Shown one piece after another: positions 33,812 to 42,537 of a stretch of 48,929 bases of DNA; position 1 is the stretch's first letter; every line of letters starts with the position of its first letter. The notes under the pieces are model-generated. The model saw nothing but the letters and a program-made list of their open reading frames with translations, was not told the origin of the DNA and searched no databases. The position numbers and the translations under genes are program-made. The stretch lies in the NCBI GenBank assembly GCA_905210905.1, contig CAJLYQ010000006.1, positions 1 to 48,929 of the forward strand, given 5' to 3'. Origin of the DNA: an uncultured Christensenella sp. (GTDB lineage Bacteria; Bacillota; Clostridia; Christensenellales; DTU072).

Positions 33812-36404
33812 CCGTTACGTAAAAGCCGTTTTCTTCGGTATAATCTACGCAAAGCGTGTCGCCGAAACTAAGATTTTCGGCCAATATGGTTTTCGCGATA
33901 AGCGTTTCCACTTTACCTTGCGTAAATCTCTTAAGCGGTCTTGCGCCGAATTGCGGATCGTAACTCAGTTTGACAAGCGCTTTCTTTGCGTTGTCGGAGA
34001 CGTAGAGATTGAGTTGTTTTTCCGTAAGTCGTTTGGAAAGATTACTCAATATCAGGTCGACGATCTTAATCATATTCGTTTCCGTCAAAGGCTTAAACAT
34101 AATTATTTCGTCAAGTCTGTTAAGGAATTCGGGACGGAACGAACGTTTTAACAATGCGTCGGTTTGAGAACGCGCTTCTTCGGTTATGTTGCCGTCTTTG
34201 TCGATACCGTCAAGCAGATATTCCGAGCCTAAGTTGCTGGTCATTATGATTATGCAGTTCTTAAAGTTTACGGTTCTGCCTTGTGAATCGGTTATTCTGC
34301 CGTCGTCGAGTACCTGCAACAAGATATTGAACACGTCAGGGTGCGCTTTTTCTATTTCGTCGAACAAAACTACGGAGTAGGGGTGTCTGCGAACCGCTTC
34401 GGTAAGTTGTCCGCCTTCGTCGTAACCTACGTATCCCGGAGGTGCGCCGATCAATCTGGAAACGCTGAATTTTTCCATATATTCGGACATATCTATTCTT
34501 ACGATGTTATGCTCGTCATCGAACAAACATTCCGCAAGCGCTTTGGCAAGTTCGGTTTTGCCTACGCCGGTAGGTCCTAAGAACAGGAAACTGCCGATAG
34601 GACGATTTATATCCGAGATGCCGGCACGGGAACGCATTATTGCCGCGCTGATGAGATTAACTGCTTCGTCCTGACCGATTACTCTTTTGTGAAGAATATC
34701 GGGAAGATGAAGTATCTTTTCTCTTTCGCCTTCCATAAGTTTGGATATAGGTATACCAGTCCAACGAGAAACGATTTTGGATATTTCTTCTTCGGTGACC
34801 TTGTTACGCAAAAGTTTGTTTTGCGTAGTGTCTTCCGGGTGTTCTTCGATTTCTTTAAGGCGTTTTTCGAGAGCGGGGAGTTCGCCGTATCTGAGTTTGG
34901 CGGCTTTCTCATAATCGAAAGAACGTTGTGCCGTTTCTATCTGCGAATTGATTTCGTCAATCTTTTGTTTGATTTGCTGTACAGAGTTGATACCTGCTTT
35001 TTCGCTTTCAAGACGAACTTTCATCGCGTCGAACTTTTCTCTGAGTTCGGAAAGTTCTTTGTGAATTACGTCGAGCCTTTCCGCACTTAAAGTGTCGGTT
35101 TCGTTCTTCAAAGCCATTTCTTCGATCTGAAGTTGAATAATCTTACGATTGATTTCGTCCATTTCGGTCGGCATTGAATCGATTTCGGTACGGATCATAG
35201 CGCACGCTTCGTCCACAAGGTCGATTGCCTTGTCCGGAAGGAATCTGTCAGTGATATAACGGTCGCTAAGCGTAGCGGCTGCTACCAAAGCGTTGTCCTG
35301 AATTTGTACGCCGTGGAAGATTTCGTAACGTTCTTTCAAACCACGGAGTATCGCGATAGTATCTTCGACGGTAGGTTCGTTAACCATAACGGGTTGGAAA
35401 CGTCTTTCGAGAGCCGCGTCTTTTTCGATGTATTTACGGTATTCGTCGAGCGTTGTCGCGCCGATACAGTGAAGTTCGCCACGGGCAAGCAAAGGTTTTA
35501 ACAAGTTGCCGGCGTCCATTGCGGAATCGGTTTTTCCCGCGCCGACGATCGTATGAAGTTCGTCGATGAAAAGAAGAATTTTACCTTCGCTGTCCTTAAC
35601 TTCGTTAAGAACCGCTTTAAGCCTTTCTTCGAATTCGCCGCGGTATTTCGCGCCGGCGATAATTGCGCCCATATCGAGAGAAAAGACGGTTTTGTCTTTC
35701 AGACTTTCGGGTACGTCGCCTGCGACGATTCTTTGCGCAAGTCCTTCGGCAATTGCGGTTTTACCTACGCCCGGTTCACCTATAAGAACAGGGTTGTTTT
35801 TCGTCTTACGGCTAAGAATACGGATAACGTTTCTTATTTCGGTATCTCTGCCGATTACCGGGTCGAGTTTGTGGTTGCGCGCTCTTTCGGTAAGGTCGGA
35901 ACCGTATTTTTTTAATGCCTCATAGGTTTCTTCGGGGTTATCGTCGGTGACTTTTTTGTTCTTCTTTATAGCGGCGATTTCCGCGTTGAATTTTCTTTCG
36001 GATACGTTGTTGATGTCCATAATTCTTGCGATTTTCGAGTCGAATTTGTATATGGACGCCATAAGATGTTCTACGCTAACGTATTCGTCGCCGTTCTTTT
36101 TGGCGGAATTTTCCGCGTCGTTTAATATCTTATCCGTATCCTGGGATACATACATCTGGTTTGCATCCGAGGATTGAGTTCTTACTTTGGGAAGAGAAGA
36201 TATCATAGCGGTAAGTTCTTTAACGATAGCGGTTTTGTTGCCGCCGCATTTGGAAATTACCGAAGAAATCAGTCCTTCTCCGTCCGTAACGAGAGCCAAA
36301 GCGATATGGCAAGGCTCGATCATCTGGTTACCGTTGTTTTGTGCGTAAGTTTGAGCGTTACGCAACGCTTCCTGAGATTTTTGGGTCAGTTTTTCAAAAT
36401 TCAT
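33786..36404 (-). CDS. clpB: ATP-dependent disaggregase ClpB
   Basis: 872 aa. N domain (FEKLTQKSQEALRNAQTYA), NBD1 with GEPGVGKTAIAEGLAQ, a full coiled-coil middle domain (about 400-530, Glu/Lys-rich), and NBD2 with GPTGVGKTELAKALAE. The middle domain distinguishes it from ClpC. ClpB works with DnaK to resolve protein aggregates. Ribosome site AGGAGG 6 bases before the ATG. Twelve bases after the ribbon-helix-helix gene, hence co-transcribed. No CIRCE or obvious CtsR box upstream. Confidence 0.96.
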   Translation of the reverse strand: MNFEKLTQKSQEALRNAQTYAQNNGNQMIEPCHIALALVTDGEGLISSVISKCGGNKTAIVKELTAMISSLPKVRTQSSDANQMYVSQDTDKILNDAENSAKKNGDEYVSVEHLMASIYKFDSKIARIMDINNVSERKFNAEIAAIKKNKKVTDDNPEETYEALKKYGSDLTERARNHKLDPVIGRDTEIRNVIRILSRKTKNNPVLIGEPGVGKTAIAEGLAQRIVAGDVPESLKDKTVFSLDMGAIIAGAKYRGEFEERLKAVLNEVKDSEGKILLFIDELHTIVGAGKTDSAMDAGNLLKPLLARGELHCIGATTLDEYRKYIEKDAALERRFQPVMVNEPTVEDTIAILRGLKERYEIFHGVQIQDNALVAAATLSDRYITDRFLPDKAIDLVDEACAMIRTEIDSMPTEMDEINRKIIQLQIEEMALKNETDTLSAERLDVIHKELSELREKFDAMKVRLESEKAGINSVQQIKQKIDEINSQIETAQRSFDYEKAAKLRYGELPALEKRLKEIEEHPEDTTQNKLLRNKVTEEEISKIVSRWTGIPISKLMEGEREKILHLPDILHKRVIGQDEAVNLISAAIMRSRAGISDINRPIGSFLFLGPTGVGKTELAKALAECLFDDEHNIVRIDMSEYMEKFSVSRLIGAPPGYVGYDEGGQLTEAVRRHPYSVVLFDEIEKAHPDVFNILLQVLDDGRITDSQGRTVNFKNCIIIMTSNLGSEYLLDGIDKDGNITEEARSQTDALLKRSFRPEFLNRLDEIIMFKPLTETNMIKIVDLILSNLSKRLTEKQLNLYVSDNAKKALVKLSYDPQFGARPLKRFTQGKVETLIAKTILAENLSFGDTLCVDYTEENGFYVTVKPAKQSI

Positions 36405-36416
36405 AAAGTGCCTCCT

Positions 36417-37052
36417 TTATATAAGGATTGATTTGGACATATATATTTTATACTCGTTTTCAAGACCGGATTCCGTTCTATACTTGTCCGCGAGATAATT
36501 TTTGAGAAGCATATCGAACGTTTTTACGTAATCTCCGATGGCACGGGCGGTTTCTTCGAGAGAATAACTCGTTCCGTCGGGAATAACGAACGTCCGCGAA
36601 AACTTTCCGTCGGTAAGTGTATAAATAGCGGAGCAAGATAAATACTTTTTTTCTATCATAACAAGTTCGGATATGAAATTATGTATTTTATTGAGCAATT
36701 CTTCCGAGTGCGTACGATAAGTTACTTTAAGTTCACCGATAGTGTTGCTTACCGTTCTGTACAGTTCGACGCCGTATCTTACGGTGGGGCGATACTTACA
36801 TTCAAGTGACGTTTTCAGCGAAATGCATTTGTCGCTCGAAGTGAGTTCCCGTTGGAAGACCGATGCGGACATGAGATTGTCAAGATGCTCGAAAATGCTC
36901 CTTATTCGCTTTTCGGGCGTCGTATACGACACGTATTCCGCTAAAATCTGATTGATCAGATTACTGCGGTTCGTTCCGCCGGCGACCGCCGCGCGATCGA
37001 TTCTCGAAACAACTTCGTCCGAGAGTATCAAACTGTATAAACTCTTACTCAT
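36417..37052 (-). CDS. Ribbon-helix-helix protein upstream of clpB
   Basis: 211 aa, not a family I recognise as a whole. The first 45 residues, YSLILSDEVVSRIDRAA then GGTNRSNLINQILAEYVS, fit a CopG/Arc ribbon-helix-helix DNA-binding domain. The remaining about 165 residues are mixed helical and strand, with two Cys and no known motif. It directly precedes clpB with 12 bases between, so it may regulate clpB and itself; this is inference from position. The promoter lies 37 bases before the start codon. The ribosome site is weak. Confidence 0.65.
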   Translation of the reverse strand: MSKSLYSLILSDEVVSRIDRAAVAGGTNRSNLINQILAEYVSYTTPEKRIRSIFEHLDNLMSASVFQRELTSSDKCISLKTSLECKYRPTVRYGVELYRTVSNTIGELKVTYRTHSEELLNKIHNFISELVMIEKKYLSCSAIYTLTDGKFSRTFVIPDGTSYSLEETARAIGDYVKTFDMLLKNYLADKYRTESGLENEYKIYMSKSILI

Positions 37053-37088
37053 TTTCTTTCGCTTCTTTTATTCCTTATGTTCGGGTAT

Positions 37089-37117
37089 ATTATAACTCGT
37101 CCTGCAAAATATGTAAA
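37089..37117 (-). promoter_or_regulatory. Promoter of ribbon-helix-helix-clpB operon
   Basis: On the minus strand TTTACA (complement of 37112-37117), 17-base spacer, TATAAT (complement of 37089-37094). Near-consensus housekeeping promoter, so heat control, if any, would need a repressor. Confidence 0.75.
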
Positions 37118-37198
37118 GCGATTTATATAAAAAAAATTACAAAATATTTTTGCCGAAGAAATTTTGCCAAACGGATAATAGAATAATCGTATTTTTGC

Positions 37199-37227
37199 TT
37201 GACAAGTCATCTTCGCGCGTGTAAAAT
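37199..37227 (+). promoter_or_regulatory. Promoter of ylxM-ffh operon
   Basis: TTGACA (37199-37204), 17-base spacer, TAAAAT (37222-37227). Start near 37234, immediately at the inverted repeat 37233-37254. Confidence 0.75.
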
Positions 37228-37232
37228 GCTCG

Positions 37233-37254
37233 TGTAAAGTTAAATTGCTTTACA
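37233..37254 (+). repeat. Inverted repeat at ylxM transcription start
   Basis: TGTAAAG (37233-37239) and CTTTACA (37248-37254) with an 8-base spacer, at the predicted start of transcription. TGTAAAG also occurs at 37112-37118 over the divergent promoter's -35. Operator or 5' hairpin; undecided. Confidence 0.45.
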
Positions 37255-37283
37255 GTGTTCGCAAAAGCGGCGCGGAAGAAAAA

Positions 37284-37610
37284 ATGAGAGATAAGATAAA
37301 CGACGCTATACTTTTTGCCTATTACGGCGGTTTACTTAATCCGCATCAGCGCGAGATTATGCGGCTTTATTACGACTGCGATATGAGTCTTGCCGAGATA
37401 GGGGAAGAAACGGGTATCACTCGTCAGGGCGTACGCGACGTTATCGTTCGTTCTACCGCAAAACTCGACGAATGTGAAAACAAACTCGGACTTGTCGGAA
37501 GAATCAGAGATGTAGTCGCGCGTATGGAAAGAACGATAGAAGAAGGCGGGTTCGGCGAAGAGCAGAAAGCAGAACTGAACAAACTTGTGAACGAAATCAA
37601 GGAGATATAA
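37284..37610 (+). CDS. ylxM: YlxM-like helix-turn-helix protein (UPF0122), SRP-associated
   Basis: 108 aa from ATG 37284, preceded by GGAAG at 37274-37278; upstream in-frame TTG 37245 overlaps the promoter start region. YGGLLNPHQREIMRLYYDCDMSLAEIGEETGITRQGVRD is the sigma-4-like helix-turn-helix that defines YlxM. In streptococci YlxM modulates SRP assembly and GTPase activity. It ends on the first base of ffh, the standard ylxM-ffh pairing; ftsY and smc are not here. Confidence 0.92.
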   Translation: MRDKINDAILFAYYGGLLNPHQREIMRLYYDCDMSLAEIGEETGITRQGVRDVIVRSTAKLDECENKLGLVGRIRDVVARMERTIEEGGFGEEQKAELNKLVNEIKEI

Positions 37611-38932
37611 TGGCTTCATTCGGAACGTTAAGCGAAAAACTAAATCACGCCTTTTCCAAACTGAGAAACAAAGGCGCGCTCACCGAGTTGGAAGTTAAGG
37701 GCGCAATGAGAGAAGTCCGTATCGCACTTCTCGAAGCGGACGTTAACTTTACCGTTGTAAAAAGTTTTATCAACGCCGTAAGCGAACGCGCGTTGGGCGA
37801 AAATATCCTTAAAGGGTTGGACGCGTCGCAACAGGTAATAAAAATAGTAAACGAAGAACTCGTTAGTTTAATGGGTTCTACGCACGCGAAACTTAAATTT
37901 GCGGATACTCCGCCGACAGTAATACTGATGTGCGGTTTGCAAGGCGCGGGTAAAACCACGATGTGCGGCAAACTTGCTTTGCTTTTGAAAAAACAAGGCA
38001 AAAAGCCTTTGCTCGTTGCGGGTGACATATACAGACCGGCGGCAATAAAACAGTTGCAGGTAGTGGGCGAGAAAGCGGACGTTCCGGTGTTTGAAAAAGG
38101 GCAGATAAACCCCGTAAAGATAGCAAAAGAAGGTATCGAGTACGCAAAGAAAAACGGAAACGACGTTGTGATAATCGATACGGCGGGCAGACTCCATATC
38201 GACGAAACGTTGATGAAAGAACTCGGCGACGTCAAGCAAGCGGTTAATCCGTCGGAAATCCTTCTCGTCGTGGACGCAATGCTCGGACAAGACAGCGTAA
38301 ACGTTGCAAGCACATTTAACCAAAAACTCGACATAACGGGCGTAATACTTACCAAACTCGACGGCGACACCAGAGGCGGTGCGGCGCTTAGCATCAAGGC
38401 GATACTGGGCAAACCCATCAAGTATTGCGGAACGGGAGAAAAACTTACCGAAATCGAGCCGTTTCACCCGGACAGAATGGCGTCGAGAATACTCGGAATG
38501 GGCGACGTTCTTACCTTAATAGAAAAGGCGGAACAGGCAATCACCGAAGAAGACGCAAAAAAACTCGCCAAAAAGTTCAAAGAAAACTCGTTTGACCTGG
38601 AAGATTATCTTAAACAACTTTCGAGCGTCAAAAAAATGGGCAACCTTTCCGATATGGTCAATATGATCCCCGGAATGGGCAACAAACTTAAAGGCGCGAA
38701 CCTTAACGTCGACGAAAAGCAACTAGACAGAACGAAAGCGATCATTCAGTCGATGACGCCGAAAGAGAGAACCAAACCCGAAATTCTCAATGCGTCGAGA
38801 AGAAAGAGAATTGCGGCAGGGAGCGGAACGACGGTTCAGGACGTAAACAAATTGATTAACCAGTTTAATCAGACCAAAGATATGATGAAGAAACTCAATT
38901 CGGGCAAGATGAAATTCCCGTTCGGGTTTTAA
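37610..38932 (+). CDS. ffh: Signal recognition particle protein Ffh
   Basis: 440 aa. N domain, then G domain with GLQGAGKTTMCGKLA, DTAGRL and TKLDGDTRGGAALS, then the M domain (about 300-440) with MGNLSDMVNMIPGM and the SGSGTTVQDVN-like RNA-binding stretch GSGTTVQDVNKLI. It binds signal peptides and 4.5S RNA for cotranslational membrane targeting. Slightly short C-terminus. Confidence 0.97.
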   Translation: MASFGTLSEKLNHAFSKLRNKGALTELEVKGAMREVRIALLEADVNFTVVKSFINAVSERALGENILKGLDASQQVIKIVNEELVSLMGSTHAKLKFADTPPTVILMCGLQGAGKTTMCGKLALLLKKQGKKPLLVAGDIYRPAAIKQLQVVGEKADVPVFEKGQINPVKIAKEGIEYAKKNGNDVVIIDTAGRLHIDETLMKELGDVKQAVNPSEILLVVDAMLGQDSVNVASTFNQKLDITGVILTKLDGDTRGGAALSIKAILGKPIKYCGTGEKLTEIEPFHPDRMASRILGMGDVLTLIEKAEQAITEEDAKKLAKKFKENSFDLEDYLKQLSSVKKMGNLSDMVNMIPGMGNKLKGANLNVDEKQLDRTKAIIQSMTPKERTKPEILNASRRKRIAAGSGTTVQDVNKLINQFNQTKDMMKKLNSGKMKFPFGF

Positions 38933-38974
38933 CATAAAAAACTAAAAAACAATTACACAATTTGGAGGACAAAA

Positions 38975-39226
38975 ATGGCAGTTAAACTCAGACTTACGAG
39001 AATGGGCGCAAAGAAAGCACCGTTCTATCGCATCGTAGCGACGGATTCCAGAAAAGCGCGTGACGGACAATATATCGAACAAATCGGTTATTACAACCCC
39101 GTTACCGAACCGGCAGAAGTTAAAATCGACGCCGAGATAGCGAAAAAGTGGCTTTCCGTAGGTGCGCAACCCACACAAACCGTTCGTGATTTGTTTGTTC
39201 AAAACGGCATCATCGAAAAGAAATAG
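38975..39226 (+). CDS. rpsP: 30S ribosomal protein S16
   Basis: 83 aa. VKLRLTRMGAKKAPFYRIVATDSRKARDG spans the S16 signature near the N-terminus, read here in two overlapping motifs LRLTRMGAKKAPFYRIV and DSRKARDG; then GYYNPVTEPAEVKI. Ribosome site TGGAGGA at 38963-38969. In the ffh-rpsP-khpA-rimM-trmD order typical of Bacillota. Confidence 0.97.
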   Translation: MAVKLRLTRMGAKKAPFYRIVATDSRKARDGQYIEQIGYYNPVTEPAEVKIDAEIAKKWLSVGAQPTQTVRDLFVQNGIIEKK

Positions 39227-39235
39227 GAGACGGAA

Positions 39236-39466
39236 ATGTACGAACTGGTTGATTATCTCGTCGGCAGTTTAATCGACAAGTCCCAATACGAACTCGTAAT
39301 CGTCGAAGACGGCGACAAGTGCGATATTAAGGTTCTCGTCGACAAAGACGCCGTAAACAACGTAATCGGCAAAGGCGGTAAAGTCGCCAAAGCAATACGC
39401 ACGCTCGTCAAGAGCGCGAGCCACAAGTCGGATAAGACATACGGCGTATACGTAGAGGAAAGATGA
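39236..39466 (+). CDS. khpA: KhpA, KH-domain RNA-binding protein
   Basis: 76 aa, a single KH domain with NNVIGKGGKVAKAIRTLV (GxxG loop). KhpA pairs with KhpB/Jag to bind RNA and affects cell division and elongation in streptococci. Located between rpsP and rimM, its usual position; the stop overlaps the rimM start. Confidence 0.94.
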   Translation: MYELVDYLVGSLIDKSQYELVIVEDGDKCDIKVLVDKDAVNNVIGKGGKVAKAIRTLVKSASHKSDKTYGVYVEER

Positions 39467-39963
39467 TGCTTTCCGTAGGCAGAATACTAAAAGCGCACGG
39501 AATCAGGGGAGACGTTAAAGCGGAAAGTTTTATGGACTCCCCCGATTGTTTTTTGCCGATAAAAGTTTTTTTTATCGACGGCAAACGATACGAGGCGGAA
39601 CGAATAACCGTTCACGCCGGTTTTCTTTTAATCAAATTCAAAGGCGTAGAAACGATGAACGACGCCGAGGCGTTGCGCGGTAAAACCTTGCAGTGCGAAC
39701 ACGTTGCCGTACCCGAACCCGAAGACGGAAGATATTATATTGCCGATATAATCGGCTGTAAAGTATCCGACGGAACGGTTGAATACGGTAAAATTTGCGA
39801 CGTGCTTCAATACGGCAGCGCGGACGTAATCGTCGTGGAAAAAGCCGGCAAAAAGTCTATGTTTCCCTGGCTTAAAAAACTGAACGCGCGAGTAAATGCG
39901 GACGCGAAGATTTTTATCGTTGACGGAGAGCGTCTTGCCGAGGTAATCGTCGATGAAAATTAA
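39463..39963 (+). CDS. rimM: Ribosome maturation factor RimM
   Basis: 166 aa. VGRILKAHGIRGDVK is the RimM N-terminal signature; the PRC-barrel C-domain holds YYIADIIGCKV and KKSMFPWLKKLNA. It helps mature the 30S head near S19. Start ATG 39463 overlaps khpA; an adjacent ATG at 39466 is equally possible. Overlaps trmD by 11 bases. Confidence 0.94.
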   Translation: MMLSVGRILKAHGIRGDVKAESFMDSPDCFLPIKVFFIDGKRYEAERITVHAGFLLIKFKGVETMNDAEALRGKTLQCEHVAVPEPEDGRYYIADIIGCKVSDGTVEYGKICDVLQYGSADVIVVEKAGKKSMFPWLKKLNARVNADAKIFIVDGERLAEVIVDEN

Positions 39964-40627
39964 GGTATTGACTCTTTTCCCCGAAATGTACGACTGTCTT
40001 AAAAGCGGCGTGCTGGGGAAAGCGCTCGAAAAGGGCGTTTTTACGTTGGAAGTAGCGAATATCAGAGATTACTCTACGGATAAGCACAAGCGTTGCGACG
40101 ATTATCCGTACGGCGGCGGCGCAGGTATGGTAATGGTTCCGCAACCTGCTCACGATTCGATAAACGCGCTTGATCCCGAACGTAAGTGCAGAAGAATATA
40201 TCTTAGTCCGAAAGGAAAAACGCTTAATCAAAAAAAAGTCGAAGAACTCGCTTCTCTCGACGAGATTTTGTTGTTTAACGGCAGTTACGAAGGTATTGAT
40301 CAGCGAATTATCGATATGGATATCGACGAAGAATTGTCGATAGGGGATTACGTTCTTACGAGCGGCGATCTTGCGTCGATGGTCGTTATTAACGCAGTCG
40401 CTCGTTACGTTCCGGACGTTCTCGGAAGCGAGCAAAGTACGGACGAAGAATCTTTTTCCGACGGACTGCTTGAATATCCGCATTACACCAGACCGTACGA
40501 GTTTAACGGACTTAAAGTTCCGGACGTGCTGATAAGCGGAGATCACGCGGCAGTGGCTCGCTGGAGAAAAGAGCAAAGCCTGTTTCTTACGCAAAAACTC
40601 AGACCCGATTTACTTAAAAAGGAGTAA
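39953..40627 (+). CDS. trmD: tRNA (guanine-37-N1)-methyltransferase
   Basis: 224 aa SPOUT enzyme. LTLFPEMYD, GGGAGMVM, LSPKGKTLNQ, GSYEGIDQRI and IGDYVLTSGDLASMV form the knotted AdoMet site, then LEYPHYTRP. It makes m1G37, which prevents frameshifting. The usual LTGGELPA is LTSGDLAS here, a mild change. Follows rimM. Confidence 0.96.
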   Translation: MKIKVLTLFPEMYDCLKSGVLGKALEKGVFTLEVANIRDYSTDKHKRCDDYPYGGGAGMVMVPQPAHDSINALDPERKCRRIYLSPKGKTLNQKKVEELASLDEILLFNGSYEGIDQRIIDMDIDEELSIGDYVLTSGDLASMVVINAVARYVPDVLGSEQSTDEESFSDGLLEYPHYTRPYEFNGLKVPDVLISGDHAAVARWRKEQSLFLTQKLRPDLLKKE

Positions 40628-40632
40628 ACCTT

Positions 40633-41472
40633 ATGTTTATACACTGGTTTCCGGGCCATATGACCAAAGCGCTCAGGGAAATGGACGCGCAGATTTCCAA
40701 AACCGACTGCGTGGTTTACGTTCTCGATTCGAGAATTCCCGCGTCGAGCGTTAACCCGGCTTACGATTCGATTATAGGAACGAAACCCAGGCTGTACGTT
40801 TTGAATAAAGCCGATCTCGTTCCGCAAAACGAACTGAACAAGTGGCGCGATTTTTATTCGTCGAACGGGAATATTTGTATCGTCGCGAATTCCACCGTTA
40901 AAGGCGGAAACAACGTTTTTATCTCCGCCCTTAACACTCTCGCCGCGCCCATTATCGATAAATATGCGGCAAAAGGCGTAAAAAAGACCGTTCGCGCAAT
41001 GGTAATAGGCGTTCCGAATTGCGGAAAAAGCACGCTTATTAACAGTTTAACGGCAAAAAAACGCACGGTTACGGGAAACCGTCCGGGGGTTACGCGCGGA
41101 CAACAATGGGTAAGCATCGATAAATACGTCGACTTGCTCGACACTCCGGGAACTCTTTTCCCCGATTTTTCCGATCAAAACAAAGCGGTGGCTCTTGCCA
41201 TTGCCGGAAGCATAAAAGACGATTTGGTTGATCCGACGGAACTCGCTTTCGAAATTCTGCGCTTTCTGAAGAAAGATTATCCCGAAAGATTGATTGACAA
41301 ATACAACCTTACCGAGATCCCTGACGACGACGCGCAACTGCTAGACGCTGTCGCTAAACGCAGAGGGTTTGTCGTAAAAGGCGGAGAATACGATTATGAA
41401 CGTACGGCAAAGGCAATAATTCAGGATTTCCGCAAACAAGCGTTCGGTAAAATTATTTTGGAAAAAAGATGA
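40633..41472 (+). CDS. rbgA: Ribosome biogenesis GTPase YlqF/RbgA
   Basis: 279 aa circularly permuted GTPase: WFPGHMTKAL at the start, VLDSRIP, NKADLV (G4) before GVPNCGKSTLIN (G1), then RPGVTRGQQW and LLDTPGTL (G3). It acts late in 50S assembly (L16 region). Five bases after trmD, and overlapping rnhB by 4 bases. Confidence 0.96.
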   Translation: MFIHWFPGHMTKALREMDAQISKTDCVVYVLDSRIPASSVNPAYDSIIGTKPRLYVLNKADLVPQNELNKWRDFYSSNGNICIVANSTVKGGNNVFISALNTLAAPIIDKYAAKGVKKTVRAMVIGVPNCGKSTLINSLTAKKRTVTGNRPGVTRGQQWVSIDKYVDLLDTPGTLFPDFSDQNKAVALAIAGSIKDDLVDPTELAFEILRFLKKDYPERLIDKYNLTEIPDDDAQLLDAVAKRRGFVVKGGEYDYERTAKAIIQDFRKQAFGKIILEKR

Positions 41473-42077
41473 AAGAACAAATAGATCTGTTGAAGTACGA
41501 AAGAAAATACAACGCGCTCGGTTTCGATTTGATTGCCGGAATGGACGAAGCGGGCAGAGGACCGCTCGCCGGACCCGTTACCGTAGCCGCTTGTATTATG
41601 AATTTTGGCGACGTAATCGAAGGGCTAAACGACAGTAAGCAACTTACCCCGAAGAAAAGAGATTATTTTTTCGATAAAATAAAAGATTCCGCATTCGGAT
41701 ACGAGATCGTCGACGTAAGCAACGAAAGAATAGACGAAATAAACATTCTTAACGCAACGAAAGAAGGGATGAAAACCGCGATTGAAAACCTTTTACCCGT
41801 TCCGCAAATGTTGCTTGTGGACGCCGTAAAAGAAGATTTCGGGATACCTTACGAAGCAATTATACACGGCGACGCGCTCAGTTATTCGATTGCCGCGGCG
41901 TCCGTTCTCGCAAAAGTACATCGTGACAGGCTGATGGAAGAATACGCTTTGCTTTATCCGGAATACGGGTTTGAAAAACATAAAGGATACGGAACGAAAC
42001 AACATATCGAAGCGTTAAAAAAATACGGACCGTGTCCGATTCACAGAAAGACTTTCATTAAGAATTTTTTTGCCTAA
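41469..42077 (+). CDS. rnhB: Ribonuclease HII
   Basis: 202 aa. AGMDEAGRGPLAGPV with the catalytic Asp-Glu, VDAVKE (third acidic residue), IHGDALSYSIAAASVLAKVHRD (fourth), ending in GYGTKQHIEALKKYGPCPIHR. It removes ribonucleotides from DNA. ATGA overlap with rbgA. Confidence 0.96.
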   Translation: MKEQIDLLKYERKYNALGFDLIAGMDEAGRGPLAGPVTVAACIMNFGDVIEGLNDSKQLTPKKRDYFFDKIKDSAFGYEIVDVSNERIDEINILNATKEGMKTAIENLLPVPQMLLVDAVKEDFGIPYEAIIHGDALSYSIAAASVLAKVHRDRLMEEYALLYPEYGFEKHKGYGTKQHIEALKKYGPCPIHRKTFIKNFFA

Positions 42078-42098
42078 GGTAATTCGGGGAGAAAGATT

Positions 42099-42455
42099 AT
42101 GGACAAATACGGTACCGGTGTAAGCGGCGAAACCGAGGCTAAGGATTATCTCGAATCGATCGGGTATAAAATCGTCGATACGAATGTAAATTTCCCGGGA
42201 GTAGGAGAACTCGACGTCGTTGCTACCGACGGAAACACTTTGGTTTTCGTTGAAGTAAGAACTCGCTCGGACAACGTTTTCGGCAATCCGCTTGAAACGG
42301 TGACTCCGGCAAAAATCAGAAAAATAGTTGCGTCAAGCAGGAGATACCTTATGACGCACAACGCACGATACGGCGCGTACAGATACGACGTAATCGGCAT
42401 AGTTCACGGTAAAATAACTCATATTAAAAACGCATTTTACGCGTCCTGGCATTAA
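42099..42455 (+). CDS. YraN family endonuclease-like protein (UPF0102)
   Basis: 118 aa. GETEAKDYLESIGYKIVDTN, GELDVVATDGNTLVFVEVRTR and TPAKIRKIVASSRRYL are the UPF0102 pattern, a nuclease-like fold with D/ExK-type residues (EVRTR in place of the common EVKxR). No proven function. Follows rnhB by 21 bases as usual. Confidence 0.92.
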   Translation: MDKYGTGVSGETEAKDYLESIGYKIVDTNVNFPGVGELDVVATDGNTLVFVEVRTRSDNVFGNPLETVTPAKIRKIVASSRRYLMTHNARYGAYRYDVIGIVHGKITHIKNAFYASWH

Positions 42456-42501
42456 AACGTTAAAATAATATGAATTTATTTATAAATGAGCGGAAAAACG
42501 C

Positions 42502-42530
42502 TTGATATTTTTTTCGCGATTTGGTATTAT
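42502..42530 (+). promoter_or_regulatory. Promoter of rplS
   Basis: TTGATA (42502-42507), 17-base spacer, TATTAT (42525-42530) with extended -10 TGG. Start near 42537, leaving a leader of about 100 bases. Confidence 0.8.
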
Positions 42531-42537
42531 AGACAAG

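Noticed and set aside
37053..37283. CIRCE (HrcA) or CtsR box for clpB
   Set aside because: No TTAGCACTC/GAGTGCTAA pair and no tandem GGTCAAANANNNTCAAA-like heptads are present.
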